From: Streptococcus cristatus
GTDB taxonomy: Bacteria > Bacillota > Bacilli > Lactobacillales > Streptococcaceae
Length of the DNA stretch: 43,730 nucleotides
Assembly (NCBI RefSeq): GCF_001578775.1
Contig: NZ_KQ969062.1
Location: forward strand, 948,384 to 992,113
Direction of reading: 5' to 3'
This document shows, piece after piece, positions 1 to 8,085 of this stretch (position 1 is its first letter; each line of letters starts with the position of its first letter). The position numbers were made by a program, and so were the translations under genes. The notes under the pieces were generated by a model that saw nothing but the letters and a program-made list of their open reading frames with translations, was not told where the DNA came from and made no database searches.

Positions 1-720
1 AATCCCGCTGACGAATCCGGCCTGGACAAGCTGGGGCGCTTCCTCAATGACCTGGCCCTCATCGCCGATACCGATGACGGAGATTATGAGAGCTCTGAAG
101 TGACCCTCATGACCCTGCATGCGGCCAAGGGCCTGGAGTTTCCCGTGGTCTTTCTGATCGGCATGGAGGAGAATGTCTTTCCGCTCAGCCGGGCAGCAGA
201 AAATGAGGACGAGCTGGAAGAAGAGCGCCGTCTGGCTTATGTGGGCATTACCCGGGCGGAGAAGGTTCTCTTTCTGACCAATGCCAATTCCCGCCTGCTT
301 TACGGGAAAACCAATTATAATCATCCAACGCGTTTCATTAAGGAAATCAGCTCAGACCTGCTGGACTACCAAGGTCTGGCCCGGCCGGCCAATACTGCCT
401 ATAAGGTCAGCTACAGCAATAGCGACACCCGTCAGTTTGGCCGGGGCATGAGTCTGGCCCAGGCTCTGCAGGAGCGCAAACGCCAGGCCGCTCCCAGCTC
501 TATCTCTACTGGGAGTCTGCCCTTCGGCAAGGCCAGCCAGGCGGACAGCCCTGCTGAAGATTGGGCCATCGGCGATATTGCCCGCCATAAGAAATGGGGG
601 GACGGAACCGTCCTGTCTGTGTCCGGCAGCGGATCCAGTCAGGAGCTGAAAATCAACTTCCCAGAAGTCGGGCTCAAGAAAGTCTTAGCCAGCATTGCCC
701 CCATTGAGAAGAAGTCATGA
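1..720 (+). CDS. pcrA: ATP-dependent DNA helicase PcrA (3' end, partial)
   Basis: The reading frame is open from the first base and ends with TGA at 718-720, giving the last 239 residues of a UvrD/Rep-family SF1 helicase that unwinds DNA in repair and at transcription-replication conflicts. Visible are helicase motif V (TLMTLHAAKGLEFPVVFL) and motif VI (EEERRLAYVGITRAEK), then a low-complexity linker. A C-terminal Tudor-like domain follows (about the last 50 residues, from DWAIGDIARHKKWGDGTV), the part that contacts RNA polymerase in other PcrA proteins. The 5' part lies outside the window, so an internal ATG at 100 is not the start. GC content is far above the window average (38 of the first 60 bases are G or C). 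The stop overlaps the next gene by 4 bases. Confidence 0.95.
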   Translation, partial: NPADESGLDKLGRFLNDLALIADTDDGDYESSEVTLMTLHAAKGLEFPVVFLIGMEENVFPLSRAAENEDELEEERRLAYVGITRAEKVLFLTNANSRLLYGKTNYNHPTRFIKEISSDLLDYQGLARPANTAYKVSYSNSDTRQFGRGMSLAQALQERKRQAAPSSISTGSLPFGKASQADSPAEDWAIGDIARHKKWGDGTVLSVSGSGSSQELKINFPEVGLKKVLASIAPIEKKS

Positions 721-1115
721 TGAAGTATTCTATCGAAGCTTGGATTTTTGCCCCCAGAGAAAGACAAATCCTGCTTTTGCAGGTTGAAGAAGATGGGCTG
801 TCCTTTTGGCAGCCTATAACCGGCGGCATAGAAAAAGACGAAACGGCAGCTGCAGCCTGCCAGCGGGAGATTCTGGAGGAGACCGGTCTGGAAATGGCCC
901 GGTCAGAACTTCAGCCTCTGGGGCATTACACGGTAGAAATTGATAAAAATCTAAGCATTCACAAAAGTCTTTTCCTAGCTAGGACCCAAAAGAAGGATAT
1001 TCTGATCTCAGATGAGCACACCGATTTCCAGTGGATTGATCTGGCACAAGTCCCTTCTCAGCTCTACTGGCCCAGCAATCAAGCGACTTTTGAGATTATA
1101 TCTGAGAAGCTATAA
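717..1115 (+). CDS. Nudix (MutT-like) hydrolase
   Basis: This 132-residue protein has a complete Nudix box: G36, E42, R50-E51, E54-E55 and G57 in the G-x5-E-x7-RE-x2-EE-x-G pattern. It should be a metal-dependent hydrolase of a nucleoside diphosphate linked to another group. The substrate (dNTP, oxidised nucleotide, dihydroneopterin triphosphate and so on) cannot be read from sequence; the WQPITGG lead-in resembles NudB/MutT-type members. The start overlaps the pcrA stop (ATGA arrangement), so the two genes are translationally coupled and share a transcript. The Met at 717 is followed by a second Met at 720; either could be used. A perfect hairpin spans its stop codon and ends the operon. Confidence 0.88.
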   Translation: MMKYSIEAWIFAPRERQILLLQVEEDGLSFWQPITGGIEKDETAAAACQREILEETGLEMARSELQPLGHYTVEIDKNLSIHKSLFLARTQKKDILISDEHTDFQWIDLAQVPSQLYWPSNQATFEIISEKL

Positions 1116-1135
1116 GATATAGCTTCTCTTTATTT
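1104..1135 (+). terminator. Rho-independent terminator after pcrA-Nudix
   Basis: A perfect 11-bp stem, GAGAAGCTATA (1104-1114) with TATAGCTTCTC (1118-1128), has a 3-nt loop and is followed by TTTATTTC. It overlaps the Nudix stop codon. Confidence 0.85.
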
Positions 1136-1213
1136 CTTCTGATAAGGAAATTCTATTAGTCAAGCGAGATGTTTAGTGGTAGACTTATCACACAACTATA
1201 GTGAGGTGACCTT

Positions 1214-2493
1214 ATGACACGTGAATTCAAATTTGAAACCCTGCAGCTTCATGCCGGACAGACAGTTGACCCGACAACCAAGTCGCGGGCTCTGCCTATT
1301 TACCAGACAACTTCCTACGTGTTTGACGATACTCAGGAGGGAGAAGATCTTTTTGCCCTGCGCAAACCGGACAATATCTACACTTGGATTACCAATCCGC
1401 CCCTGTCTGCTTTTGAGGAGCGGATTGCGGCTTTGGAGGGTGGGGTGGAGCTCTAGCGACAGCTTCTGGTATGGCGGCCCTTACCTATACTATTCTAGTC
1501 TTGGCGCATGCTGGCGACCATGTAGTGGCAGTCTCCACCATCTACGGCGGCACCTTTAATCTGCTCAAGGAAACCCTGCCTCGCTATGGCATTACCACAA
1601 CTTTTGTCGATATTGAAAATCTGGCTGAAGTAGAAGCTGCCATTCAGGATAATACCAAGCTGGTTCTAATTGAAAGTTTAGGAAATCCTTTGATTAATAT
1701 CCCTGACTTTGATGCTTTGGCAGAGCTGGTTCATGCTCATAAAATTCCGCTGATTTCCGACAATACCTTTGCTACCCCATATCTGATCAATGTTTTTTCA
1801 CATGGAGTGGACATTGCGATACATTCTGCGACCAAGTTTATCGGCGGCCATGGAACCAGTATCGGTGGTGTGATTGTGGACAGCGGTCGTTTCGACTGGG
1901 AAGCATCTGGCAAGTTTCCGCAGTTTGTTGATCAAGACCCGAGCTATCATGATATCAGTTATACGCGCGATGTCGGAGCAGCAGCCTTTGTTACTGCTGT
2001 CCGGACCCAACTCCTACGCGATACCGATGCGGCCCTGTCCCCTTTCAATGCCTTTCTCTTCCTGCAGGGCTTGGGAACCCTGTCCCTGCGCGTGGAGCGC
2101 CATGTCTCCAATGCGGAGAAAATTGTGGACTTCCTGGTCCAGCATCCAAAGGTGGAGCAGGTCAATTATCCCATGCTTGCCGACAGTCCTTATCATGCTT
2201 TGGCAGAAAAATATTTTCCTAAAGGCGTGGGCTCTATCTTCACCTTTAATGTCAAAGGTGGGGAGAAAGAGGCTCGTAAAGTTATTGATAGCCTAGAGAT
2301 TTTCTCCGATTTGGCCAATGTAGCTGATGCTAAGTCCCTGGTCGTCCATCCAGCTACAACAACTCATGGTCAGATGTCGCCAGAGGCTCAGCTAGCAGCA
2401 GGCATTACACCAAATCAAATTCGTCTCTCTATCGGCTTGGAAAATGTGGATGACTTGATAGAGGATTTGAGAATAGCCTTGGAATCTATCTAA
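1214..2493 (+). pseudogene. Frameshifted O-acetylhomoserine sulfhydrylase (MetY-like)
   Basis: This is a Cys/Met-metabolism PLP-dependent enzyme gene, normally about 425 residues, that makes homocysteine from O-acetylhomoserine and sulfide. It starts at ATG 1214 after an AGGTGA ribosome site. Frame 2 encodes residues 1-80 and stops at TAG 1454-1456. The rest ([16 protein letters not shown] onward) continues in frame 1 to TAA 2493. Conceptually removing the shift with one extra G near 1447-1450 restores the family sequence [15 protein letters not shown]. The PLP lysine is still present in SATKFIGGHG (codon 1834-1836), and the C-terminal half looks intact. In the N-terminal part the usual YxRxxNPT motif reads YTWITNPP, so the arginine that holds the PLP phosphate is replaced by Trp. 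Two lesions together suggest genuine inactivation; a sequencing error would explain only the first. An internal ATG at 1471 could give a fragment lacking the N-terminal 80 or so residues, unlikely to be active. Confidence 0.88.
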
Positions 2494-2526
2494 TTTTCAA
2501 GGCCTCTAGACTGAGCAAATAAGATT

Positions 2527-2552
2527 AAAACTAGGTTTTCGCCTAGTTTTTT
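2527..2552 (+). terminator. Rho-independent terminator after the metY pseudogene
   Basis: AAAACTAGG (2527-2535) pairs with CCTAGTTTT (2542-2550) around a TTTTCG loop; the U-tract is 2547-2552 and runs directly into the next promoter. Confidence 0.85.
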
Positions 2553-2560
2553 GTTATAAT
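2552..2560 (+). promoter_or_regulatory. Extended -10 promoter for the GtrB/GtrC-like pair
   Basis: TGTTATAAT is a consensus extended -10 (TGn-TATAAT), 31 nt before the ATG at 2591. No good -35 is visible; the terminator stem-loop occupies that position. Confidence 0.7.
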
Positions 2561-2590
2561 GAAAGGTAATAAAAATAGCAGGTAATCAAA

Positions 2591-3517
2591 ATGACAATTT
2601 CAGTTATTGTTCCGTGCTTCAATGAAGAAGAAACTATCCCTCTGTTTCATGAAGCTATGGAAGCGGTGAAATATCAAATCCGTGACCAGTTCGAATATAT
2701 TTTTGTCAATGACGGATCGACGGACCAAACCTTGGCTGTTTTGCGTGAGCTCAGTAGCCGCTGTGCAGATGTGCACTATCTGTCCTTTTCTCGTAATTTC
2801 GGAAAAGAAGCTGCCCTCTATGCTGGTTTGCAAGAGGCGAGCGGGGATTTTGTTACGGTCATGGATGTAGATTTGCAGGATCCGCCTGAGCTCCTGATTG
2901 AGATGACAGCCATGCTGGACTCGAATCCTGAGCTGGACTGTGTGGGGACCCGTCGCACTACTCGTGAGGGAGAGCCACCTATCCGAAGTTTTTTTGCCAA
3001 TTTGTTCTATAAGCTGATTAACAAGATTAGTCAGGTAGAGATGGTAGATGGTGCGCGTGACTTCCGACTGATGCGCCGCCCAATGGTAGACGCTATCCTA
3101 GAAGTTTCAGAGTACAATCGCTTCTCCAAGGGTATTTTTGCCTGGGTTGGCTTCAATACCGAGTACTTGGAATACAAAAATGTCGAACGAGTGGCTGGCA
3201 AGACTTCTTGGAATTTCTGGTCTCTTTTCAACTATTCTTTGGAAGGCATCGTCAATTTCTCTGATGCGCCGCTCAACATCGCCTTTTTAGGAGGTATCCT
3301 GTCTTGGATTTTAGCCTTTATCCTGATGGCGGTAATTATTATCCGTACCTTGGTTTTTGGTGATCCGACATCTGGCTGGCCGTCCCTCATGACCGTCATC
3401 CTCCTTCTCGGAGGTTTCCAATTGTTGACCATAGGTATATTGGGCAAGTACATCGGCAAAATCTTCATGGAAACCAAGAAACGCCCGATTTATGTGATTA
3501 AGGAGAAGAGTAAGTGA
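2591..3517 (+). CDS. Undecaprenyl-phosphate glycosyltransferase, GtrB/SccN-like (GT2, two membrane segments)
   Basis: This 308-residue protein has an N-terminal GT2 domain of the dolichol-phosphate-sugar synthase type (VIVPCFNEEETI, VNDGSTDQT, and the DxD region MDVDLQDPPEL). Two strongly hydrophobic C-terminal helices follow (about 228-255 and 264-288), ending in a basic tail. Proteins of this architecture (GtrB, CsbB, YkcC, and SccN in S. mutans) transfer glucose or GlcNAc from the nucleotide sugar to undecaprenyl phosphate on the inner membrane face. The next gene encodes a polytopic protein that would use the lipid-linked sugar outside the cell, as in GtrB-GtrC pairs. Which sugar is transferred cannot be read from the sequence. 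The gene has its own promoter directly after a terminator. Confidence 0.85.
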   Translation: MTISVIVPCFNEEETIPLFHEAMEAVKYQIRDQFEYIFVNDGSTDQTLAVLRELSSRCADVHYLSFSRNFGKEAALYAGLQEASGDFVTVMDVDLQDPPELLIEMTAMLDSNPELDCVGTRRTTREGEPPIRSFFANLFYKLINKISQVEMVDGARDFRLMRRPMVDAILEVSEYNRFSKGIFAWVGFNTEYLEYKNVERVAGKTSWNFWSLFNYSLEGIVNFSDAPLNIAFLGGILSWILAFILMAVIIIRTLVFGDPTSGWPSLMTVILLLGGFQLLTIGILGKYIGKIFMETKKRPIYVIKEKSK

Positions 3518-3571
3518 GTCTTTGAGAGAGTTTTTGAGCTTAAGTGACTCTTATTTAGCTGAGGAGAGATT

Positions 3572-4780
3572 GTGAAAAATAAAAAAGTTAATATTGTCTT
3601 ATGCTTATCTTCGTTTATTTATGCGATACAGTTTTACATCAATAATAAAATCACCCCAGTAGGAGACCAAACAGCATTTTTAGAATATGCTAGGGAATTT
3701 CATTACAATTATTTATTCTTTGGGATTGATCGATATTTTACTTGGAGCAGTAGACTGCTCATTGAGTCAGCCACCTTATTATTTTCCGTTCACGAAAAGA
3801 TGTTTATAGCAGCAGCCTTTCTGGCAACATTGCTTTTGGTCTATGCTTTAAGGAAGTTAACCTCTTCCCTGCCTTGGCTGCCAGCTTTACTTATTTTTAT
3901 ATTCCTTCCGGCAACTGAATTTTTAAGCGCGGGCTCTATTCCGACCTATGTCAATTACATTTTCCCTGCCTCCTTGTTGCTTTTTGCACTTTTTTTCAGA
4001 GAATCTAAAAATATTTGGATTAATATGGCTAGCCTTTTGTGCTTTTTAGTTGCTATCATGCAAGAACAATTAGCCGTCTACGCTTTTTTGTGGCTTCTGT
4101 TTGAAACTGTCCTTGCGAAGAAAGATGAAAAACCTTTACTGGTTAATCTATACTATTTGGCACTGAGCGCTTTAGGAATCACATCAGCCAAGCTGTCTCC
4201 GGGGAATGCTCTGCGTTTGGAAAAGAACATTGTCAGTTGGTTCCCCAACTTTCCGAACTTGAATATCTTCCAAAAGCTTGGGCTTGGCTTTCTGGAGACA
4301 GGGGATAATCTGTTTTCCACGTCCTTTGCCTTTGTGATGGTCTTCTTGCTTGTGCTCTTTGTTTATGCTCTTCACAAGAAAAATATAACGGCCGTAGCAC
4401 TGAGCGGTTTTGTCATGTTCAATATTTTTTCGCAAAAAATGGGCTGGAATACTATTTTTGGTACCTTAACAGGTATCAGTAAAGCTGCCAGAGAATCAGG
4501 GACATTTTCTTTTAATATTACTTATCTGAGCGCGGTCGCTTTTTATGGCTTGCTGCTATTAATGATTCTTTACGCTTTATGGCTTGTAGTTTCAGATTTT
4601 AGAGAAAAACTATGGCTGACCTATTTATTTGTAATTGGCCTCATTGGGCGCATGGTCATTTCATTATCTCCAACTCTCTATGCTTCAAGCACTCGAACCT
4701 TTTTGCCTCTGATGATAAGTCTATTCATTATTACTTGCAGAATGTTGTATAACTTATATACGGAGTATCAAAGGGAATAA
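3572..4780 (+). CDS. Polytopic membrane protein, probable GT-C-type glycosyltransferase (DUF6056-like)
   Basis: This 402-residue protein has about ten predicted membrane helices and starts at GTG 3572 behind a strong GAGGAGAGA ribosome site. Features of large membrane glycosyltransferases that use lipid-linked sugars are visible: an early acidic loop (TPVGDQTAF), the motif SSRLLIE, an EQ pair in MQEQLAVYA, and SPGNALR, which resembles the APGNxxR motif of DUF6056 proteins. It lies 54 bases after the GtrB-like gene and before a terminator, so the two probably form a module that decorates a wall polymer outside the membrane. The family assignment is by eye and the acceptor is unknown; the nearby rhamnan genes make the rhamnose polysaccharide the best guess. 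Confidence 0.65.
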   Translation: MKNKKVNIVLCLSSFIYAIQFYINNKITPVGDQTAFLEYAREFHYNYLFFGIDRYFTWSSRLLIESATLLFSVHEKMFIAAAFLATLLLVYALRKLTSSLPWLPALLIFIFLPATEFLSAGSIPTYVNYIFPASLLLFALFFRESKNIWINMASLLCFLVAIMQEQLAVYAFLWLLFETVLAKKDEKPLLVNLYYLALSALGITSAKLSPGNALRLEKNIVSWFPNFPNLNIFQKLGLGFLETGDNLFSTSFAFVMVFLLVLFVYALHKKNITAVALSGFVMFNIFSQKMGWNTIFGTLTGISKAARESGTFSFNITYLSAVAFYGLLLLMILYALWLVVSDFREKLWLTYLFVIGLIGRMVISLSPTLYASSTRTFLPLMISLFIITCRMLYNLYTEYQRE

Positions 4781-4834
4781 GAAACTATTCTTTAGTGTTC
4801 CAACTGAAGAGATTTTCCGATAATGATTCGATCG

Positions 4835-4857
4835 AGCAGATTTTTTCTGCTTTTTTT
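4835..4857 (+). terminator. Rho-independent terminator before rmlD
   Basis: AGCAGA (4835-4840) pairs with TCTGCT (4846-4851), followed by seven T (4851-4857) that abut the rmlD promoter. Confidence 0.8.
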
Positions 4858-4865
4858 GGTATAAT
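4857..4865 (+). promoter_or_regulatory. Extended -10 promoter for rmlD
   Basis: TGGTATAAT lies 38 nt before the rmlD ATG; its TG starts on the last T of the upstream terminator tract. No clear -35. Confidence 0.75.
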
Positions 4866-4903
4866 AAATTCATCGAATTTTTATGATCTGAAAGGAAGAA
4901 CAA

Positions 4904-5758
4904 ATGATTTTAATTACAGGTGCGAATGGACAATTGGGCACAGAGCTCCGCTATCTTTTAGATGAGCGCAATGAGGAGTATGTAGCGGTTGACGTGGCAG
5001 AAATGGACATTACCAATGCCCAAATGGTGGACAAGGTCTTTGCGGAAGTCAAGCCAAGCTTGGTTTATCACTGCGCAGCCTATACGGCAGTGGATGCAGC
5101 AGAAGACGAGGGCAAGGAGCTGGACTATGCCATCAATGTGACCGGGACCGAAAATGTGGCAAAAGCTACAGAAGCACACGGAGCAACCATGGTCTACATC
5201 TCAACAGACTATGTCTTTGACGGACAAAAGCCTGTCGGAGAGGAATGGGAAGTAGACGATCGACCGGATCCGCAGACTGAGTATGGTCGTACCAAGCGCA
5301 TGGGTGAGGAGCTGGTTGAGAAATATTCCAGCCGTTTCTATATTATCCGTACTGCTTGGGTCTTTGGGAACTACGGTAAAAACTTTGTCTTTACCATGCA
5401 AAATCTTGCTAAGACGCACAAAACTCTGACCGTAGTCAATGACCAGCATGGCCGTCCGACTTGGACTCGTACGCTGGCTGAATTTATGACCTATCTGGCT
5501 GAAAATCAAAAGGAATTTGGTTATTACCATCTGTCTAATGATGCGGCTGAGGACATGACGTGGTATGACTTTGCAGTAGAAATTCTCAAAGATACGGATG
5601 TGGAAGTCCAGCCAGTTGATTCTAGCAAATTCCCAGCTAAGGCTAAGCGACCTTTCAACTCAACTATGAGTTTGGCCAAGGCCAAGGCTACAGGCTTTGT
5701 CATTCCGACTTGGCAGGATGCTTTGAAAGAGTTTTACAAGCAGGAAGTAAGAAAATAA
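4904..5758 (+). CDS. rmlD: dTDP-4-dehydrorhamnose reductase
   Basis: This 284-residue protein is an extended short-chain dehydrogenase (RmlD/RfbD; GacA in S. pyogenes) that makes the last step to dTDP-L-rhamnose in the cytosol. It has the Rossmann glycine motif G6-A-N-G9-Q-L-G12, the CAAYTAVDAAE segment, STDYVFDG, and the catalytic Tyr127-x3-Lys131 pair in YGRTK. The ribosome site GAAAGGAAG precedes ATG 4904. In S. mutans and S. pyogenes this gene is the first of the rhamnan cluster and sits next to rgpA/gacB. Here it has its own promoter and terminator, and about 10.8 kb of other sugar genes separate it from rgpA. RmlA, B and C are not in the window. Confidence 0.95.
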   Translation: MILITGANGQLGTELRYLLDERNEEYVAVDVAEMDITNAQMVDKVFAEVKPSLVYHCAAYTAVDAAEDEGKELDYAINVTGTENVAKATEAHGATMVYISTDYVFDGQKPVGEEWEVDDRPDPQTEYGRTKRMGEELVEKYSSRFYIIRTAWVFGNYGKNFVFTMQNLAKTHKTLTVVNDQHGRPTWTRTLAEFMTYLAENQKEFGYYHLSNDAAEDMTWYDFAVEILKDTDVEVQPVDSSKFPAKAKRPFNSTMSLAKAKATGFVIPTWQDALKEFYKQEVRK

Positions 5759-5765
5759 ACATTGA

Positions 5766-5788
5766 GCAACCTTGCGGTTGCTTTTTTT
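5766..5788 (+). terminator. Rho-independent terminator after rmlD
   Basis: GCAACC (5766-5771), loop TTGC, GGTTGC (5776-5781), then seven T (5782-5788). Confidence 0.88.
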
Positions 5789-5800
5789 AAGGGGAATTTA

Positions 5801-5809
5801 TGGTATAAT
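5801..5809 (+). promoter_or_regulatory. Extended -10 promoter of the glycosyltransferase cassette
   Basis: TGGTATAAT sits 12 nt after the rmlD terminator and would start transcripts near 5816, upstream of the flippase. It overlaps a TTG at 5809 that is in frame with the flippase, which argues that this TTG is not the start. Confidence 0.75.
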
Positions 5810-5850
5810 TGGGTATAGTTTTATTTACATTGAAAGAGAGTTCTATCAAA

Positions 5851-7104
5851 TTGAAAGTACGATCATTGCCAAAAATTTTCTTTTGGAATATGCTCGGGAG
5901 TTTATCTTCAGCAGCTGTATCTGTTATTTTATTATTTATAGTTACTCGCACCTTATCTAGTGAATCAGCTGATCTTTATAGCTTTGCTTACGCAATTGCA
6001 AATTTGCTAGTTATTGTTGCAGGGTTTCAAGTCCGAGATTTTCAAGCAACGGATATTAAAGAAAAATATTCTTTTGATGCATATTTGACTACTAGATTTC
6101 TAACTAATATTTTAATGATACTAATTTTGTTAGGCTATTTAATTTTAAATCCTTCGACTTATGAAAATTTTTGGATTATATTTTGGGTATCCTTTTTTAG
6201 AGTTAGTGAGGCGCTTTCGGATGTATTTCAAGGATTATTCCAGCAGAAAGAACGATTGGATTTAGCTGGCCAATCATTATTTTTTAGAAATATAATTTCA
6301 ACAATAACATTCGCTGTTCTGTTAATATTTTCTAAAAATCTTCTTTTATCTATTGTTTTTCAAACACTCACCTCTTTCATTGTAGTTCTTTTTTTTGATT
6401 TTCCAAAATCTAAGTTGTTTCATCGTATTAATATCTCTACAGTAAAATTCAAAGATATTTATAGTATTTTAAAGGACTGCTTACCTTTATTTATAAATGC
6501 TTTTCTATTAGTTTCGATCTATAACCAACCTAAGTATGCATTAAACGATATTTTTAATAGGGGATTGATTGAAGCGGGAGTACAGAGAGACTTTAGTATT
6601 TTATTCACTCCAATTTTTGCAATGAATCTAATGATTGTTTTTTTACGTCCAATGATTACACAACTAGCAATTTTCAAGGAAGAGAATAAAATTTCTCATT
6701 TTATTACGTATAAAAATAATCTATTTAAGATTTTATGGGGAACAAGTATATTAATTTCTATTGTTGGAGCTCTTGTTGCCATACCTGTTTTAAATATTGT
6801 TTATGGAACCAAGCTGAATCAATATCAAATGAGTTTCTTTATATTGTTGCTAGGCGGCATTGCTAGTACGTTTTCTACAGTATGTGATAATATTTTAACT
6901 GTTTTTAGAAAACATCATTATTTAGTCATTTCATTCTTAGCGGGATATCTTGTATCCATTCTTACAGCTGAGCCACTGGTATCCCAATACGGAATTTTTG
7001 GAGCCTCTTTGTCTTTCCTTATCTCTATGATTGCTTGGTTGAGTGTCTCGCTAATTATTTATTTTATGACGAATCCATATACTTTTTTGAGAAGGAAAAA
7101 ATAA
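5851..7104 (+). CDS. Wzx/MATE-like polysaccharide flippase (GacK-like)
   Basis: This polytopic protein of 417 residues (from TTG 5851) has about twelve hydrophobic helices typical of the Wzx/MOP flippase superfamily, starting LPKIFFWNMLGSLSSAAVSV and including a RYAL-like segment NQPKYALND in the middle. Such proteins move undecaprenyl-linked sugars across the membrane. In the S. pyogenes group A carbohydrate locus a Wzx-type protein, GacK, is thought to flip GlcNAc-P-undecaprenol. Start choice: TTG 5809 overlaps the -10 box, and TTG 5830 has no ribosome site. TTG 5851 has GAAAGAGAG 10 nt upstream. The gene is strongly AT-rich (13 G/C in 6121-6180), unlike rmlD before it, which suggests acquisition by transfer. 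No Wzy polymerase is recognisable nearby. Confidence 0.82.
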   Translation: MKVRSLPKIFFWNMLGSLSSAAVSVILLFIVTRTLSSESADLYSFAYAIANLLVIVAGFQVRDFQATDIKEKYSFDAYLTTRFLTNILMILILLGYLILNPSTYENFWIIFWVSFFRVSEALSDVFQGLFQQKERLDLAGQSLFFRNIISTITFAVLLIFSKNLLLSIVFQTLTSFIVVLFFDFPKSKLFHRINISTVKFKDIYSILKDCLPLFINAFLLVSIYNQPKYALNDIFNRGLIEAGVQRDFSILFTPIFAMNLMIVFLRPMITQLAIFKEENKISHFITYKNNLFKILWGTSILISIVGALVAIPVLNIVYGTKLNQYQMSFFILLLGGIASTFSTVCDNILTVFRKHHYLVISFLAGYLVSILTAEPLVSQYGIFGASLSFLISMIAWLSVSLIIYFMTNPYTFLRRKK

Positions 7105-7111
7105 GAAACTT

Positions 7112-8059
7112 ATGAAATTTTCAATTATTATACCTGCCTATAATGTAGCGGATTATTTAGAAAAATGTGTTAAAAGTGTCTTAATTCAAGAATTTAAAGA
7201 TTATGAAATTTTAATCATAAATGATGGTTCAACTGACACTACTGCAATAGTCGCTGATAAATTGTCTGCGGAGAATACCAATAAAGTAAGGGTGTTAAAT
7301 CAAAAAAATGGTGGAGCTTCAAAAGCAAGAAATACAGGTATTGAGTCTGCTCGGGGAGAGTACTTATTGTTTTTAGATGGTGATGACTTTTGGAGTGATC
7401 AACACTTTTTGAATCAACTTGATGAAATAACTACAGAATGCATTGATGATGTTATCGTTTTTGGCTACAGTTATTTTTATGATGATAGAATTTTAGATTT
7501 CCCTATATCTATGTTTGAGGAAAATATTTTAAAAGCTACTTGCTTTGGAATATTTAATGGTCCAAATTGGAATAAGTGTGTATCGAAAAAATTATTTCGA
7601 AACGGCTTGAAATTTCCAGAAGGAATGGTATCTGAGGATAGTTTATATTGTTCTCGGATCTTAAAAATGACAAAGAAATTTTCAATTCTTAATAGTACTC
7701 AATACATGTATCGACAGAACCGCAAAGGAAGTTTGACTAATGTCGTGAAAGAAAAAAATGTTCAAGATACTCTTGAAGGAATCAGGATGGGACTTTCTGA
7801 CTTGAAAAACTATTCAGTTGAAATTCAAAAAGCTTTAAATATCTATTTTGCAATCTCATATATCTCTATATTACCTTATGTAAATCAATACATTGATAAT
7901 TTTAAAATTAAAGAGTTGCTTTATCAGTATAAGTATTTGCTAAAGTATGCAAAGTATATAGAGAACCGCGTATTTAAATTAACAGGTCTATTAGCCAATT
8001 TATTGGGGATAAAATTTTCAATAAAACTATTTCCTGTTTTATTGAAGTTTTATAAATAG
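7112..8059 (+). CDS. Glycosyltransferase family 2
   Basis: This 315-residue cytoplasmic or membrane-associated GT2 enzyme is of the capsule/EPS type. It shows the N-terminal nucleotide-binding pattern IIIPAYNVADYLEKCVKSV, INDGSTD, and the DxD metal site in FLDGDDFWSD. A later SEDSLY could carry the catalytic acidic residue. It would add one sugar to a growing lipid-linked glycan; the donor and linkage cannot be predicted. It lies 7 bases after the flippase and is similarly AT-rich, so both belong to the same imported-looking block. The C-terminal third (from about residue 225) has no recognisable domain and contains basic, aromatic-rich helices that may touch the membrane. Confidence 0.85.
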   Translation: MKFSIIIPAYNVADYLEKCVKSVLIQEFKDYEILIINDGSTDTTAIVADKLSAENTNKVRVLNQKNGGASKARNTGIESARGEYLLFLDGDDFWSDQHFLNQLDEITTECIDDVIVFGYSYFYDDRILDFPISMFEENILKATCFGIFNGPNWNKCVSKKLFRNGLKFPEGMVSEDSLYCSRILKMTKKFSILNSTQYMYRQNRKGSLTNVVKEKNVQDTLEGIRMGLSDLKNYSVEIQKALNIYFAISYISILPYVNQYIDNFKIKELLYQYKYLLKYAKYIENRVFKLTGLLANLLGIKFSIKLFPVLLKFYK

Positions 8060-8085
8060 AGTGGATTAGTTATGAAAGGGAAAAT

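Noticed and set aside
1440..1475. Programmed frameshift in the metY-like gene.
   Set aside because: No slippery heptamer or stimulatory structure is seen, the family is not known to use recoding, and the conserved PLP-phosphate arginine is also lost.
1471..2493. Independent 340-residue gene starting at ATG 1471.
   Set aside because: It is the 3' part of the frameshifted sulfhydrylase, with no ribosome site before the ATG and continuity of homology on both sides of the shift.
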